DNA of 64,000 bases from Agapanthus africanus (Eukaryota; Streptophyta; Magnoliopsida; Asparagales; Amaryllidaceae). Positions 34,246 to 46,607 of this stretch are shown here, in pieces; position 1 is the first letter of the stretch; every line of letters starts with the position of its first letter. The stretch is from positions 752,253,632-752,317,631 of the forward strand of contig CM057340.1 in assembly GCA_030015575.1 (NCBI GenBank). Reading direction: 5' to 3'. A program made the position numbers and the translations under genes. The notes beneath the pieces are model-generated. The model searched no databases. It was not told the origin of the DNA and saw only the letters and a program-made list of their open reading frames with translations.

Positions 34246-35818
34246 ATATAGTAGTATCTTTTGGCTTTACTTCTTATAAATGAATCGTTGGCTTTGCATC
34301 TTGTTATTTCTTCCAATACATTCCGAATTTCTGTTTTTCCAGACCTGCCTAGTTAGTTATTGGATATCGAAAGCCAGTGGAATGATCGTATCGTCGTGAT
34401 ATAGGAAAATTGTTAGCAGCTGTCTCATTATGAACTTGTTAAAAAAATGTAATTAGTGTATATAACTCTAATCAAACTCTCTACAGCCACATTTACTAGA
34501 AAGTCCACATCCATTATGCTTCTCTGATGGCATATTTGCATAATTTCCAAAGTAATCTAGATTCTTTGCAGGCTTTAATAATCTATGTTATTTCTAGGGT
34601 CTGAAATTCCAGTTTGTACTATTTCTTTTATTACTCCCATTAACTTAGCTAGGAGCATTATTTGATGGAAAACTTAGCAGGCAAAAACATAAAGTTGAAA
34701 AGAGAATATGGGATGAGAATTTAGTAGAGAGGTTATTGTAATTTGTGCAACGTGTTCGTTTGTTTATTACTGAGTTTGTATCAGGTCTGCATCCTGCTAT
34801 GTGGCAAATGCATTATTTATGTGTTTGGGTGAAAATACAGTGCCTACGAATCACATATTCACATAATATCTCTTTGTTTTGTGGCCTCTTAGCAGCCTGG
34901 GTAAATGTGATGTCCGAAGAAGTTTATCAAGTTTTCTTTAATTCTATCTTAACTACGAGTGAAGGATCTCTTTATTATATTAATTATACTTTTCCCCCTT
35001 GGTTCATTGTATAACTCTGCACAAGTATACATGGCCTATGTAAATTAATGCTTTGTTAACTTAAAATTTTAAATATAAAGAAAAACGAAAACATTTTATA
35101 TAAACCCAGTATGATACCTTTGTTAGATGTTGAATCCTAAGCTGAATGTGTGCTATATTTTGGCATAGGGAAATTTTTATTAAAAAAGACCCCCACAGAA
35201 TCAGCCATGATGCACACCCCAGTCACAGCATTATTACAATCAATTTGAGGACAAGGATGTGCCTGCAGTGGTAGGAAAACTGCCAACCGTTTGTATCGAG
35301 GAAACGCCATATGCTGACATTTCAAAATTACATGATGGACTGATTATTCCGCCATGGTTATTTTCAAAATTAGGAAAAAACTTCCAGTTATTTATCAAGA
35401 ATGAATATTGCAAAATTTCATAGAAATAAATTGCGTCGTGAACCCAAACCTGGAAGTATCATTTTATTTCTTGGCCTCGATGTGGCTGAGATGCATAAAA
35501 TTTTATGATACATTTGTTGCATCTAACACACCAGTGGACAGTAATTACAAGAGCACTTGTGTATGGAAAACACAAGTGCCTCTTCTCTCTTTGGAGTACC
35601 CATACTTTAAATTTTATCATTTTTCGCGAAAAATGTCATATATCGGTATTTTAATTATTTTTTCTATACCTAAATAGACACACAAATATAGTTATGCCAT
35701 CTTTCGTGAATGGTGGGGGATTATTGTGTCCAAGGCTCCATTATGGAATATGTCGGATGTGTTTATAAATATCTTTGTATACATAATTTTGTTATGAAAG
35801 CCATATGTTTATTTGCAG
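34246..35818 (+). other. Intronic or intergenic sequence within the capping-enzyme fragment
   Basis: No coding block of the capping enzyme is seen here. A 30-residue open stretch near 34650-34740 (FDGKLSRQKHKVEKR) looks protein-like but I cannot assign it. Confidence 0.4.
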
Positions 35819-37599
35819 GGGAAGAGGACATCTCCATGCTCTCTGGAAAAATCGTTGAGTGCTCTTGCGATGTTGATACTAGAAGCTGGGTATGCATGTG
35901 TATCAGAACAGATAAATCCACACCGAATGATATCAATACTTATCGAACGTCAAACTCATGGATCCTCCGTGCATTCACGTCACTTGAAACTTTAATTTAG
36001 TTCCATGAAATAAAGGAACACAGATATGAATACAGGTTAGTAGACTTCTTGGGAAGAAATGTTGTCTAGTATACTCCCAACTACCATCTTGCACGTGCAA
36101 TGCACATGTTTAAGTAAAAATGTTCTTAAATCGGTAAAGATAATACATATACATAAATATTACAAAAAGAACATCCTTAATTATTTATTTTCATTATAAT
36201 GTTTCTTACTTGCTTTATACATAAGTTGTCATTTAGATTTCTTAATCATGGTGGGTGTGGTTAATCTGTATATATTTTTTTTTTAAAAGAAAGAGCAGGG
36301 CTTAATAAGCCCGTCACATTAAAAAAATTATTAACAGAAAATAAATGAGTTATTCTAGCAATACACTGTGACGGTCTTGTTTACACCATAACAATTCACT
36401 GCCAAATAATGAACGGAAAAAAGAAGAAGAAAAAACCGGAAGGGAAAGAAGAGTGTAACGATTCCTGAAAGACAGGGTTCTTTTCCAATTGCATCTTTTT
36501 TAAAGCTTCCTCTCTTCTCATTATCTTCGGGTGCGTGGAAATAAAAGAAGAAAAAACCAGCAGTAACCATTCTTCAAATAGAAAAAGAGAGAGCGAGAGA
36601 AGGCAAAAAGAAAATGAATGGACAATAAGCCAAAAGAAAAAGAAATGAAATTGAAATCAAAACTGGGCTATTTGATTTGTAGCAATAGCCTACGACAGTC
36701 TTATTTACATTATAACAACTCACTAACGAAATCATAGTGAATGTGGTGGTTATTTAAAATCAACAGTAGTATATATGCTTGTTTAGTTACAACTAATTAA
36801 GCTTTTTTTGAATTTGTAACCAATAAGGTTGGTGATTGTATTTGTGAGAGAAAAATCTGCATTTACTTCTCTTAATGCTGATGTGGCACTACTAGAGGTT
36901 GTGTTAAACCTCAAATTGAAATCACAATTGGAATGATGCCGTTTATATTCTAGTAGAGATAATATCATACCTTTAAACAGTTCAATGGATTTCCAGCTAT
37001 TATTTAAAACTGAAGTCTTAATTTTCGCTGACTTCTAATAGAAATATATCAGAGCTTCAGGTTCAAATTCAGTCAAGCATGTAAAATCTTAGGGGATTAT
37101 TAAATCATAAAATTGATTTCTCAACCCTCACAACTCAGGAGCTTTGATGTGGTGGCACGGATCTATCGTGCTGCATCAGAACACAACCGAGCCCCACTCG
37201 AGACGCATCGCAGTAAACTACAAAGACACCCGTTGCAATATCTATTAAGAAATTCTAAATTATGTGCCTCCGCCCTCCCTCTCTCAGTTTGTTGTCCTGA
37301 TTAGGAACATATCAATGGAAACAGGTGTTGCGCAGTATAAGGGACAATATCACAGAGGAAGTAGTGCTGAATGAGATTGCAGAGCTAATCAGCCTCCCTA
37401 TGTATGCGGATAGGATAGCCGCAGCAGAAGCTCAGAAACTTCAGCAGCGCCGGAGGCGAAGGAAGCTCACTTTTGGTATCTGATCTAGTTTGGGTAGGAA
37501 AACAAGGCCTATACCTGTTTATGTTGTCTCTAGTATTTCATAGCGCAGATATGTGATTACAGGATCCCTGGAAAAATAGTTTCATCTTATTTATCTAAT

Positions 37600-40190
37600 T
37601 ATTTTTGGGATATACGAGTGCAAATGTTGCATGGGTTGAATATTGAAAATTTGAAGAAAACAATTTTGAATTTTAAATAATTCATGATTTTCATGTGTTG
37701 TATATATAGCATGCAAAATATTGAAAATTGGAGAGAAAATAGAAAATTTCACGGTCTTAATGTGTTGTAGCATGCAAAATAATGCAAAATCGTAGATATC
37801 CGAAGATTTTTTAGTGTTTCGCGATTTTTGTGTGCTATATAGGAAGTAAAATAATGAGAAAATAGAAAATAATTAAGTTTGAAGTTTTTGAAAATTATGC
37901 AATTTTCGTGTTGTAACGTGCAAAATATTGTAAATTTGAAGAAAACAAATAATTTTGAGATTTTTGTAAATTTTCGTACTGTCATGTGTTATATAGTGTG
38001 CAAAACATTAAGATCCGATTAAAACGAAAAGTTTGAAAAGTTTAAGGTTTCAAAAAATTTCATATGATTTCCGTATGATATACATATGTATGATATTGAA
38101 AAGATATACATATGCATGATACTGAAAAAAGAAAGTATACCGAAAATTTTAAGGTTTTTGAAAATTATACGATTTTTGTGTGTTGTATCATGGAAATATT
38201 GAAAAACCGAAGAAAAAAAATTAATATTTCATTTTTGAAATTTTTTTGTTTTTCTTGTAATGTAAGCAAAATATTGGAAAACCGATGAAAACATAAATTT
38301 AAAATTTTTAAAATTTTGCAATATTCTTGTGCTATAGCGTGCGAAATGTTCGAAATTTTTAAAGAACAAAAGTTTGTGACTTTTTTTACATTTTATGATC
38401 CTCGTGTATTATAGCAATAAAACCATTGAAAAATCAAAGGAAGAAAAAAATTTGAGATTTTTAATAAATTCATGATTTTCGTATGCCATGAAAACATCGA
38501 AAAGGTGAAGAAAAATGGCATGGTATATGCATGTTTATGTCTCATACAATTTACATATGAAGTTCATGAATATGAAATATCACAAATTTTAAATTAATAT
38601 GATTTTTTTGATTTTGGACTTAGTATTATCGGAGTCAGTTGCTGGTCCTAACAAAAAGTCCTTGAAAACCTTGCAATTTCAAGTATGGAAAAAACAATTA
38701 TTAAAATATCTAAGGCCAACAAAAATTCATTGAAAACCTTGAGATTTTCAAAAAATTATTAGTTCCCATGGCACACGAAAATCGAAAACTATTCAAAATA
38801 ACAATATTTTTTGTTTATTTGATTTTTTAATATTTTGTTTGCTATATAACATACAAAGCTCACGAGCTTTTCAAAAATATAAAAAAATTCCGTTTCTTCC
38901 ATTTCTCAATATTTTGCATCTTAAGCACATGAAAATAGCTAAATTTTTTAAAATATCATTTTTCCCTTCGGTTTTACAATTTTTTCAATCTTATATAGCA
39001 AAAAAAAAATCATAAAAAATCTCAAAATTTTTTGTTTTTTTTTTAAATGTTATTTTTCTTTTTAAATAGAGCATAAAAATTGCAATATTTTCAAAAATTA
39101 TATTTTTTTCTTCAGTTTTTCAACATTTTGCTTGCAATATAACATATTGAAATCACAAAAATATTTAGAAATCTCAAAAAAAATTCTATTTTCTTCCCTC
39201 TTCAATATTTTGTATGATATAACACATCAAAATCACAAAATTTTCTCAACGAAAAATCTATTTTCTTTTCTCATTATTTTGCATGTTAGCACACGAAAAT
39301 CAAGAAATTTCAAAATGCTCGAAATTTTTTGTTTTTCTAGTATTTTACTTGCTCATACTTTTAGAGAACTTGCGGGTATATAAAAAGCATGTAAAGCAAA
39401 AAAGGAAAAGGTAGCCGATTGCGGCTAAGAACCTAAAAGAACAAAAAAAAATCCAGTCTGGATGACTGGGAACCATTAATAAAATATGAAAAACACGAAA
39501 TTTTAAAAGATTCCATTATTTTGTTTTCTTTAAATTTCCAATATTTTGCACACTGTAGTACCTGAAAAATCACGAAATTTTCAAAAATCTGAATTTTTTT
39601 CCAATAATTTGCTTGTTATAGATGTATAGCATATAAAAATCGCAAAATCTTCAGTTTTCATCAGTTTTTCATATTTTTGGTTTGCTATAGCACATAGGAA
39701 TCATGAAATTTTCAAGAATCTCAATAATTTTCTTTTTCTTCCGTTTTTCTATATTTTACAGATTATAGCACATGAGAATCACAGAATTTATAAAAATACC
39801 AAAATTTGATTTTTTTTTTCTTCCGTTTTTCGATATTATGCATGCTATAGCACACAGAAATCGCGAAATTTCCAAAAATTGTCAATATTTTTTTAGCTTT
39901 CTTCAAAACTTTATTATTTTACATGTTATAGCACATAAAAATAACATATATGATTTTTTCATTTCCTCATGCCACCAGCCATCCACAGGGAGTTTTGGGT
40001 CTAATATTGATATTTTAGCAAGAAATCCAATAAATCTAAGGATGGTGACTATTCAAAAATGTTAAAATTTTCTTCCTTTTCCGTTTTTCTATATATTTTT
40101 TTTGCAACACCAAATGAAAATCGCGAAAAATTTTAATTCTAAAAGTTTCCTGTTTTGATTCTTTATTTTTCAATATTTTACGTGCTATAG
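37600..40190. repeat. Opposed arrays of degenerate AT-rich ~75-80-bp repeats
   Basis: The left arm (37600 to about 38560) holds about a dozen units with GCAAAATATTGAAAA then GAAGAAAA, followed by TTTTGAAATTTT and CGTGTTATAG-like motifs. The right arm (about 38800-40190) has about 15 units of the reverse complement (TTTTCTTCCGTTTTTC, AATATTTTGCATGCTATAGC, ACATGAAAATC). Between them (38570-38800) are two copies of a different short motif (CCTTGAAAACCTTG and CATTGAAAACCTTGAG). A non-repeat insert lies near 39365-39470. Short open frames in it are by-products of the repeat. Confidence 0.75.
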
Positions 40191-40993
40191 AACAACAAAT
40201 CGAATTTTTTCCCGTATTGTGCCAGTAAACCCAAGTAGTGGTCGAAAAATAGAAAGAGTTTGAAAAGGAGGACGAATAAGAATTTTTTTCACCATATATT
40301 CCAAGTTGTGTGGGATAAAAGAAAGATAAATATCAAGCAGCGGGTCAATAAAATATTTTCCATAACCCCAATTTAGTAAGAGAATTAAATATGGTTCGAT
40401 AACAATTTTCCCATAGATGAGAGAATACACATACTCATATAGCTTTTCTAAATATTATATAGTTGCACCATTCCTAGTTTCTTGGATTTCAAATACATAA
40501 ACACCATGGGTAAGGGGGACTACTGGGGATGGAGCAAACAATTAAATTGAAGTGGATGATGGTGTTCAGAATAATTTATCTGCACATCCGCGTATCCCAT
40601 AAAAGTTTCAAAAGAAAACGCTATGCAACTCACATAGGCGTTTTAGGATGCAAAATAGCACGCTAAATTCTTTTGACAACAATATATAGTTCTTAATTAT
40701 TATAGTGTATATTATCCATCCATGCCCATTCTGAGCTTGTGCGCAGTATAAATAAACAGAAACTGGAAAATATGTGGGAAAAATAGTCCTTTAAAGTAAA
40801 GCAACCAGCAATTTTTTATTTTTTGGGATAAGGTCAAGTAACCAGCAATTGAACTATTACAAACATAGCTTCCAGCTTCCAGCTGCGAAATGTAACTCGT
40901 TTCTGGAAATGGTCGCAGCGCTTCAATACATATGGGATACCGTTCAGATTTATCAGGCATCAGCTGCAGCTGAAGCAACAGAAAAATAAACCT
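40191..40993. other. 3' flank of CLPR2
   Basis: No coding sequence recognised. It should contain the 3' untranslated region and polyadenylation signals of the minus-strand CLPR2 gene; I could not fix the site. Confidence 0.5.
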
Positions 40994-43900
40994 TTAACCA
41001 AGGCCTGTTCCTGCTGCTTCCTTGCGAGGTGCATCAGCCTTGATTCTGGCTGGTCTCAGGATCCGATCAATTAATCCATACTCTAGGGCTTCCTGGGCAT
41101 TGAACCTCTTCATCCGGCTCAAATCTTTGTGGATCTGCAATAGTGCACGTATTGATTGATTGATTGAGAGAGAGAGACAGTCCATATAATTTAAGTAGCA
41201 CATATATGGATACAAGAAAAGATGTGTGTTGGATGGACACACGCGCACCAACACACGCATGCACACACATACACAGAGAATAACGTAGAATTATCACTGT
41301 TACGTATAGACTAAGAATACAAATAGACAAGTGTTGATGCATATATCAGTGGGCCTTAACCATTGGTACATGCTTGATACATCTACAATACAATATAAAT
41401 ATTAAGATGTGCCCAAAAGTGTTCCATAAGTATCCTTAACGACTCGTAAGAGAATCCAATATCGATATGAATCCAACATGGGTATGTCTCATCTACGACA
41501 AATTCATGCAATAAAGCATATAATACATATAATGTGGTTTTAGCATAACCATGAGAAGTAATATGAATGGAAAAGAATAATGGTTTAAATAAATCTAGAA
41601 ATGAACATTTTTGTTACTTAGGATTGATCATTCATGGTGAATCAAGAAACAAGTGGTTCTGGAGGTAGAAGTGGATTAGTGTTTGAGGACTATTATGAGA
41701 TCTTAGGGTAGCAATGAAATTAAAGGAAAAATTCTACAAGCGGATATAACAAACATTCTCCAAGAAGACAAGACCAGCAATGTAAATATGTTACAGATGA
41801 GCAATTACAAAACATGGGCAAATTAGTATAGATCAAATGAGAATGTTGAAATAGATTACTTAAGAAAATGAGTGCAACAACAACTGAGCCTTTTATCCCA
41901 AGCATATGGGGTAGGCTACATGAACCAACATGAGAATCACGCCGGGTCCAGCACATGAATCCTCTGCCTCCACTCACTCCTATCGAACAATATACTTTCA
42001 TTGAGTCCTTTGGCAACCATATCGTTTCGTATCATCTCCGTCCATGTTTTATTCGGTCTCCCTTTTGCCCTTTTGCCATTGCCCATATCGAGAGTATCTA
42101 TTCGTCGGACCGGTGCTTCCATAGGTCTGCGTCGCACATGACCAAACCATCTTTAGCCAGTTTTCCCGCATCTTCTCCATAGGGGCGACACCAACTTTTG
42201 TACGGATATCCTCATTTCGCACATTATCTTTTCTAGTGTTACCGCACATCCAACGAAGCATGCGCATCTCCGCTACGTGCATCTTCTGTGTATGATGCTT
42301 CTTAGGAGCCCAGCATTCTGTACCATATAATAAGGCAGGCCGATTAGCGCTCCGATAAAACTTCCATTTCAATTTTAACGGAAAGTTACGATCACATAAA
42401 ATCCCTGTTGCACTCCTCCATTTCAACCAACCAGCTTGGATCCTTTGATTAACATCACTATCGATCTCCCCATTCTTTTAGATGATGGAACCTAGATATC
42501 TAAACTGGTCGCTCGGTGATATCTCTTGCCCTTCCAATGTTATACCAATATGGTTTTGACTTCTCTGGTTACTAAATTTGCAATGCATATATGCTGTCTT
42601 GGACCTGCTCAATCTGAATCCCCGAGATTCCAATGTTTGCCTCCATAATTCCAATTTGGCATTAACCCCTACTTTCGTCTCATTTACTAGAACAATATCA
42701 TCAGCAAATAGCATACACCAAGGTATCTCATCTTGGATAGTTCTAGTAAGCTCATCCATCACAATGGTAAACAGGAATGGACTTAATGCAGATCCTTGAT
42801 GTAAACCAATAGTAATCGGAAAATCACTCGTTAAGCCGCCGCAAGTTCTGACATTTGCCACTACTCCATCGTACATATCCTTGATTATGTCAATATACTT
42901 GACGGGGACCCCCTTCTTCATCATTGTCCCCCATAATACCTCTCTAGGTATCTTGTCGTACGCTTTTTCTAAATCAATAAATATCATATGCAAATCTCTT
43001 CTCTTCTCTCGAAAACGCTCGACAAGTTGACGAAGCAAATAAATAGTCTCTGTCGTTGATCGTCCAGGCATGAACCCAAACTGATTTTCTGTTATTTTAA
43101 TATCCTTCCTTATCCTGTGTTCAATCACTTTCTCCTAAAGTTTCATAGTGTGACACATAAGTTTTATTCCCCGGTAGTTTGAGCAACTTTGAATGTCACC
43201 CTTGTCCTTGTAGATAAGTACAAGGATACTTTTTCTCCATTCATTTGGCATCTTTTTTGTCTGCCAAATCTTATTAAACAGATCTGTCAGCCATTTAACG
43301 TCTATTTCTCCTAAGTATCTCCAAATCTCGATAGGAAACCCGTCAGGGCCAACCGCTTTTCTTAAACTCATTCTGTTCAAAGCTTCTTTAATCTCAGGTA
43401 GTCTTATTTTACGCACGAAATCACGGTTTATATCTTGAGATTGAATGACAAGTTCATCCAAATTCTTAGTAAAGCTCTCTTTGAACAATTTGTCAAAATA
43501 ATCTCTCCATCTTTCCTTGATATCTTCATCTCGAACTAAAACCTTCTGATTTTCATTTTTGACACACTTCACCGCACATAAGTCTCTAGTCTTCCTTTCC
43601 CGCATCCGAGCAATCCGGTATATATCATTTGCAGCCTCTTTAGTATCTAATTTCTCGTACACCTCCTTGTAGACCTTAGATTTAGCTTCCCAAACAGCTT
43701 TCTTAACTTCCTTTTTAGCCATTTTGTACTTCTCAAATCTCTCCACATCTCTACTTTTCTTCAAATCTTTATAAGAATCCCTTTTAATTTTAATAGCAGC
43801 CTTTACATCTTCATTCCACCATGATATGTTCTTAGATGGTGGAGCACCACCTCTCGACTCACCAAGTAGATCTCTAGCTACCTTCTTGATACAAACTTAA

Positions 43901-46562
43901 GAAAATGAGTGCATTTATTTAAATCAAAGGTAGCTCCCACATAGGATAAGATGAGGAGAATTAATTGAAACGGTTGGAAAAGTGCAGTAGAGGTGATAAA
44001 TCCCCAATAAGAATTTATTAATAGTAAATTAATGGATCACAAAGGGTAGGATTAGGCCTCGACGATCAGGAATAGAGGCAATTGAAAATTATAATGTTTC
44101 ATTTTTCTTTTGGAAATCAATCCCTTTTGGAGATCGAACTTGCAACCTCTCACGTTGGAGAGGAAATTGAGACCAACTGAAGTAAGCCCAGTTGGTAAAA
44201 AATAATAGAATGGTTGCTGTTAATGTAATACAGGAGATGACCCTTACAAGCGCTGAATGGAAAGAGAGAGGCTATCAATACCTGGGATAAGTTATTATTT
44301 TAAGACAGATATGTTTGCAACATCGCATGCCAAAATGATGAGGATTTCCCCAAAAAATGTCTGAACCACAGTTGAGCAGGATGAAGCATCATAGCCCAAA
44401 ATATAACTTGCAAAGGGTATGATAAATGGCCAAAAGCATTCTACTTCTCCCATTGGCCATAAGTATGGCATAAGATTTCAGTTGAAGTAACCAAAGCATG
44501 CAAGCAAAGAGAACCAGACAGATACACCTTTGAATCGCAGGCCATGACAGAACACAAGTGAATATAAAGCAACCGTAAAGTTAAGAAATTTTATGAAACA
44601 GGTGCAATTGGAAGGATATCAAAAAATATTTGTCAGGTTGAATGTACCTTTTCAACAGGTTGACCAGTCTTTTTAGCCAACTCCTCAAACAGGTAGTCTC
44701 TAATTCGAAGGAGCTCATTTGCTTCATTACGAATATCATCAGCCTGTGATAATATATATTGACAATTAAAACATCGATTAAACAGTAGTAACCAGGTTAA
44801 TTTATGTCCTCATTTTTGTGATAAGTATCATAACCTGGCCTCGTGCAGCTCCTGCTGGCGACTGAAGTGCGACTCTACAGAGAGGCATAGCGACACGGCT
44901 ACCCTTAATAAGATGCAAAATGAAAACAGAATATATATAAATATTCCAAACAGATATTTGATCCAGATCAATACATTTAACTCTCAGAAAAATAAAACGC
45001 AAAGCATACCTTCTCTCCAGCTGCAAGAAGAAATCCTGCTAAGTTATAGGCATAGCCGACACAGTTTGTAGCAACCGGACTTTTCAAGCTTTGCATGGTG
45101 TCATATATAGCCAGGCTCGGTGTAAGCTGCAAAAAGTCAAGCCTTAGATTAAAAACAAAAAAGTTAATGCGACTTGAAATAATAAATGAAAACAAATATA
45201 AACATTTTTGGGAAGGGAATTCTTTGGTATGTATTATAGTGAAGGTCCATATTAACTGCAAACAACCAAGGAGATTGAGTTTGTCCACTAACTGACATGA
45301 ATACTTGTACGCATGGCAGAATCAAGGATATATTCAAGTTTTAATATATATTATGTTCTTATCTCCCACCATTTAGAGGAAAATGGACATCAAAGCTAGA
45401 CTTGTATAGCACTAAAGCAAGTTTAGGTAACAGAAGTGAGATCCAATAAAGCTATTTCACAAAATGTCGAAGAGCCAAGGTATAAATGTATAAAAATGTA
45501 TGATAGGTTAATTTTAAATATATGTGTAAGCTTTATATGTAATCACATCAACAAAAATATGAGTATGGATGTAATGCATGTGCATGTTTATACATGCATG
45601 TATTTGAGTACAACCCCGTCTTTATCAGTGTAATTAATTATTCTTATGATAGATAATCAATAGAATCAATAATTATATAGTTTATCCCCATATCCTACTT
45701 TTTAAAGGAACTATTATTCATGTCAAATCATGTCTGTGTCCTCATGTCTATGTTTTCTTAGCTTGCACTCATGTAATTGTCACCATCCTGTTATGTATCA
45801 TAAATTTAATCACTCGTAAGAAACCAAACATGTCCCAACTGTGTTATCATATTGCCACTTGAAACGCTAGGAAATAAATGCTCCAGAAAGTGTAGTGTAG
45901 TGGTATATCTCATTGAAGTTCCATGGTCAACAAACACATGCAAGTTAAAATCGTTGTTGTGCCTCTTGAGAATCAATAGATTATCTTAAAGTATTAGAGT
46001 ATAAATACTAACAAGCTGGAACTGTAAGAAAGAACATATATAGTGAGGAATATGGTATCATGGATTACTCACATCTCCACCTGGCCCATTGATATATAAA
46101 TGTAGCCGTTTTGACGACTCAACGCTATCAAGGTACAACATTGTTGCCAATACCTGGTTGCTAAATTCTTCATCTATATGTTGTCCAATAAAGATGACAC
46201 GCTCTCGATACTGCAAAAAGCTAATCACTCAAAGATGTACAAAGTAAGGACAGCAGGAAGGTAATAAGCTCCACATGTAAAAGAAACTTTCATCTTACAA
46301 GAGCATTCCAAAGATCAACCCACTGCCAAGTCCCTTCACCGGGAGTTCGAAATGGCACTCTTGGTGTACCAATGGGCATCATAGATATCCTTGCACGTGT
46401 TGGGTTCACACTGGAACCCCTTAAGCACAGAAGAGATTTACATAAGCTATAAATTGAACGATGACAACGCTACGACTACCAATTTTCTGGGTAAAAAAAT
46501 ACAATTTAAACTACGTTTGTCGAAAAGAAATATCACATAACATTTTGAGAAGTATAATAAAT

Positions 46563-46607
<45 letters not shown>

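Larger units (their letters stand above)
33310..37483 (+). pseudogene. mRNA capping enzyme, guanylyltransferase C-terminal fragment
   Basis: Capping enzymes transfer GMP to the 5' end of nuclear pre-mRNA. Four exon-like blocks are recognisable. 33310-33430 has EEQVIRPRNHER then MEPFA, followed by a good GTAAGG donor but with a frameshift/stop near 33412. 33512-33610 reads VRQKGFWLLSTVTKLLEGLI then HEADGLIFQ (the motif IV region) without a break. 35819-35948 has LSGKIVECS and RTDKSTPNDINTYR. 37325-37483 begins VLRSIRDNITEEVVLNEIAE and ends at a TGA with a basic tail. The segment with motif V (LLKWK) expected between the second and third blocks is missing, as are all N-terminal exons. It is read as a pseudogene fragment; splice sites are by eye. 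Confidence 0.75.

Noticed and set aside
34650-34740. Protein-like stretch (FDGKLSRQKHKVEKR)
   Set aside because: No family recognised and no consistent splice context with the capping-enzyme blocks.
44802-45026. 74-codon minus-strand open frame overlapping CLPR2 exon 7
   Set aside because: It reads through an intron; the spliced CLPR2 frame explains the coding signal.
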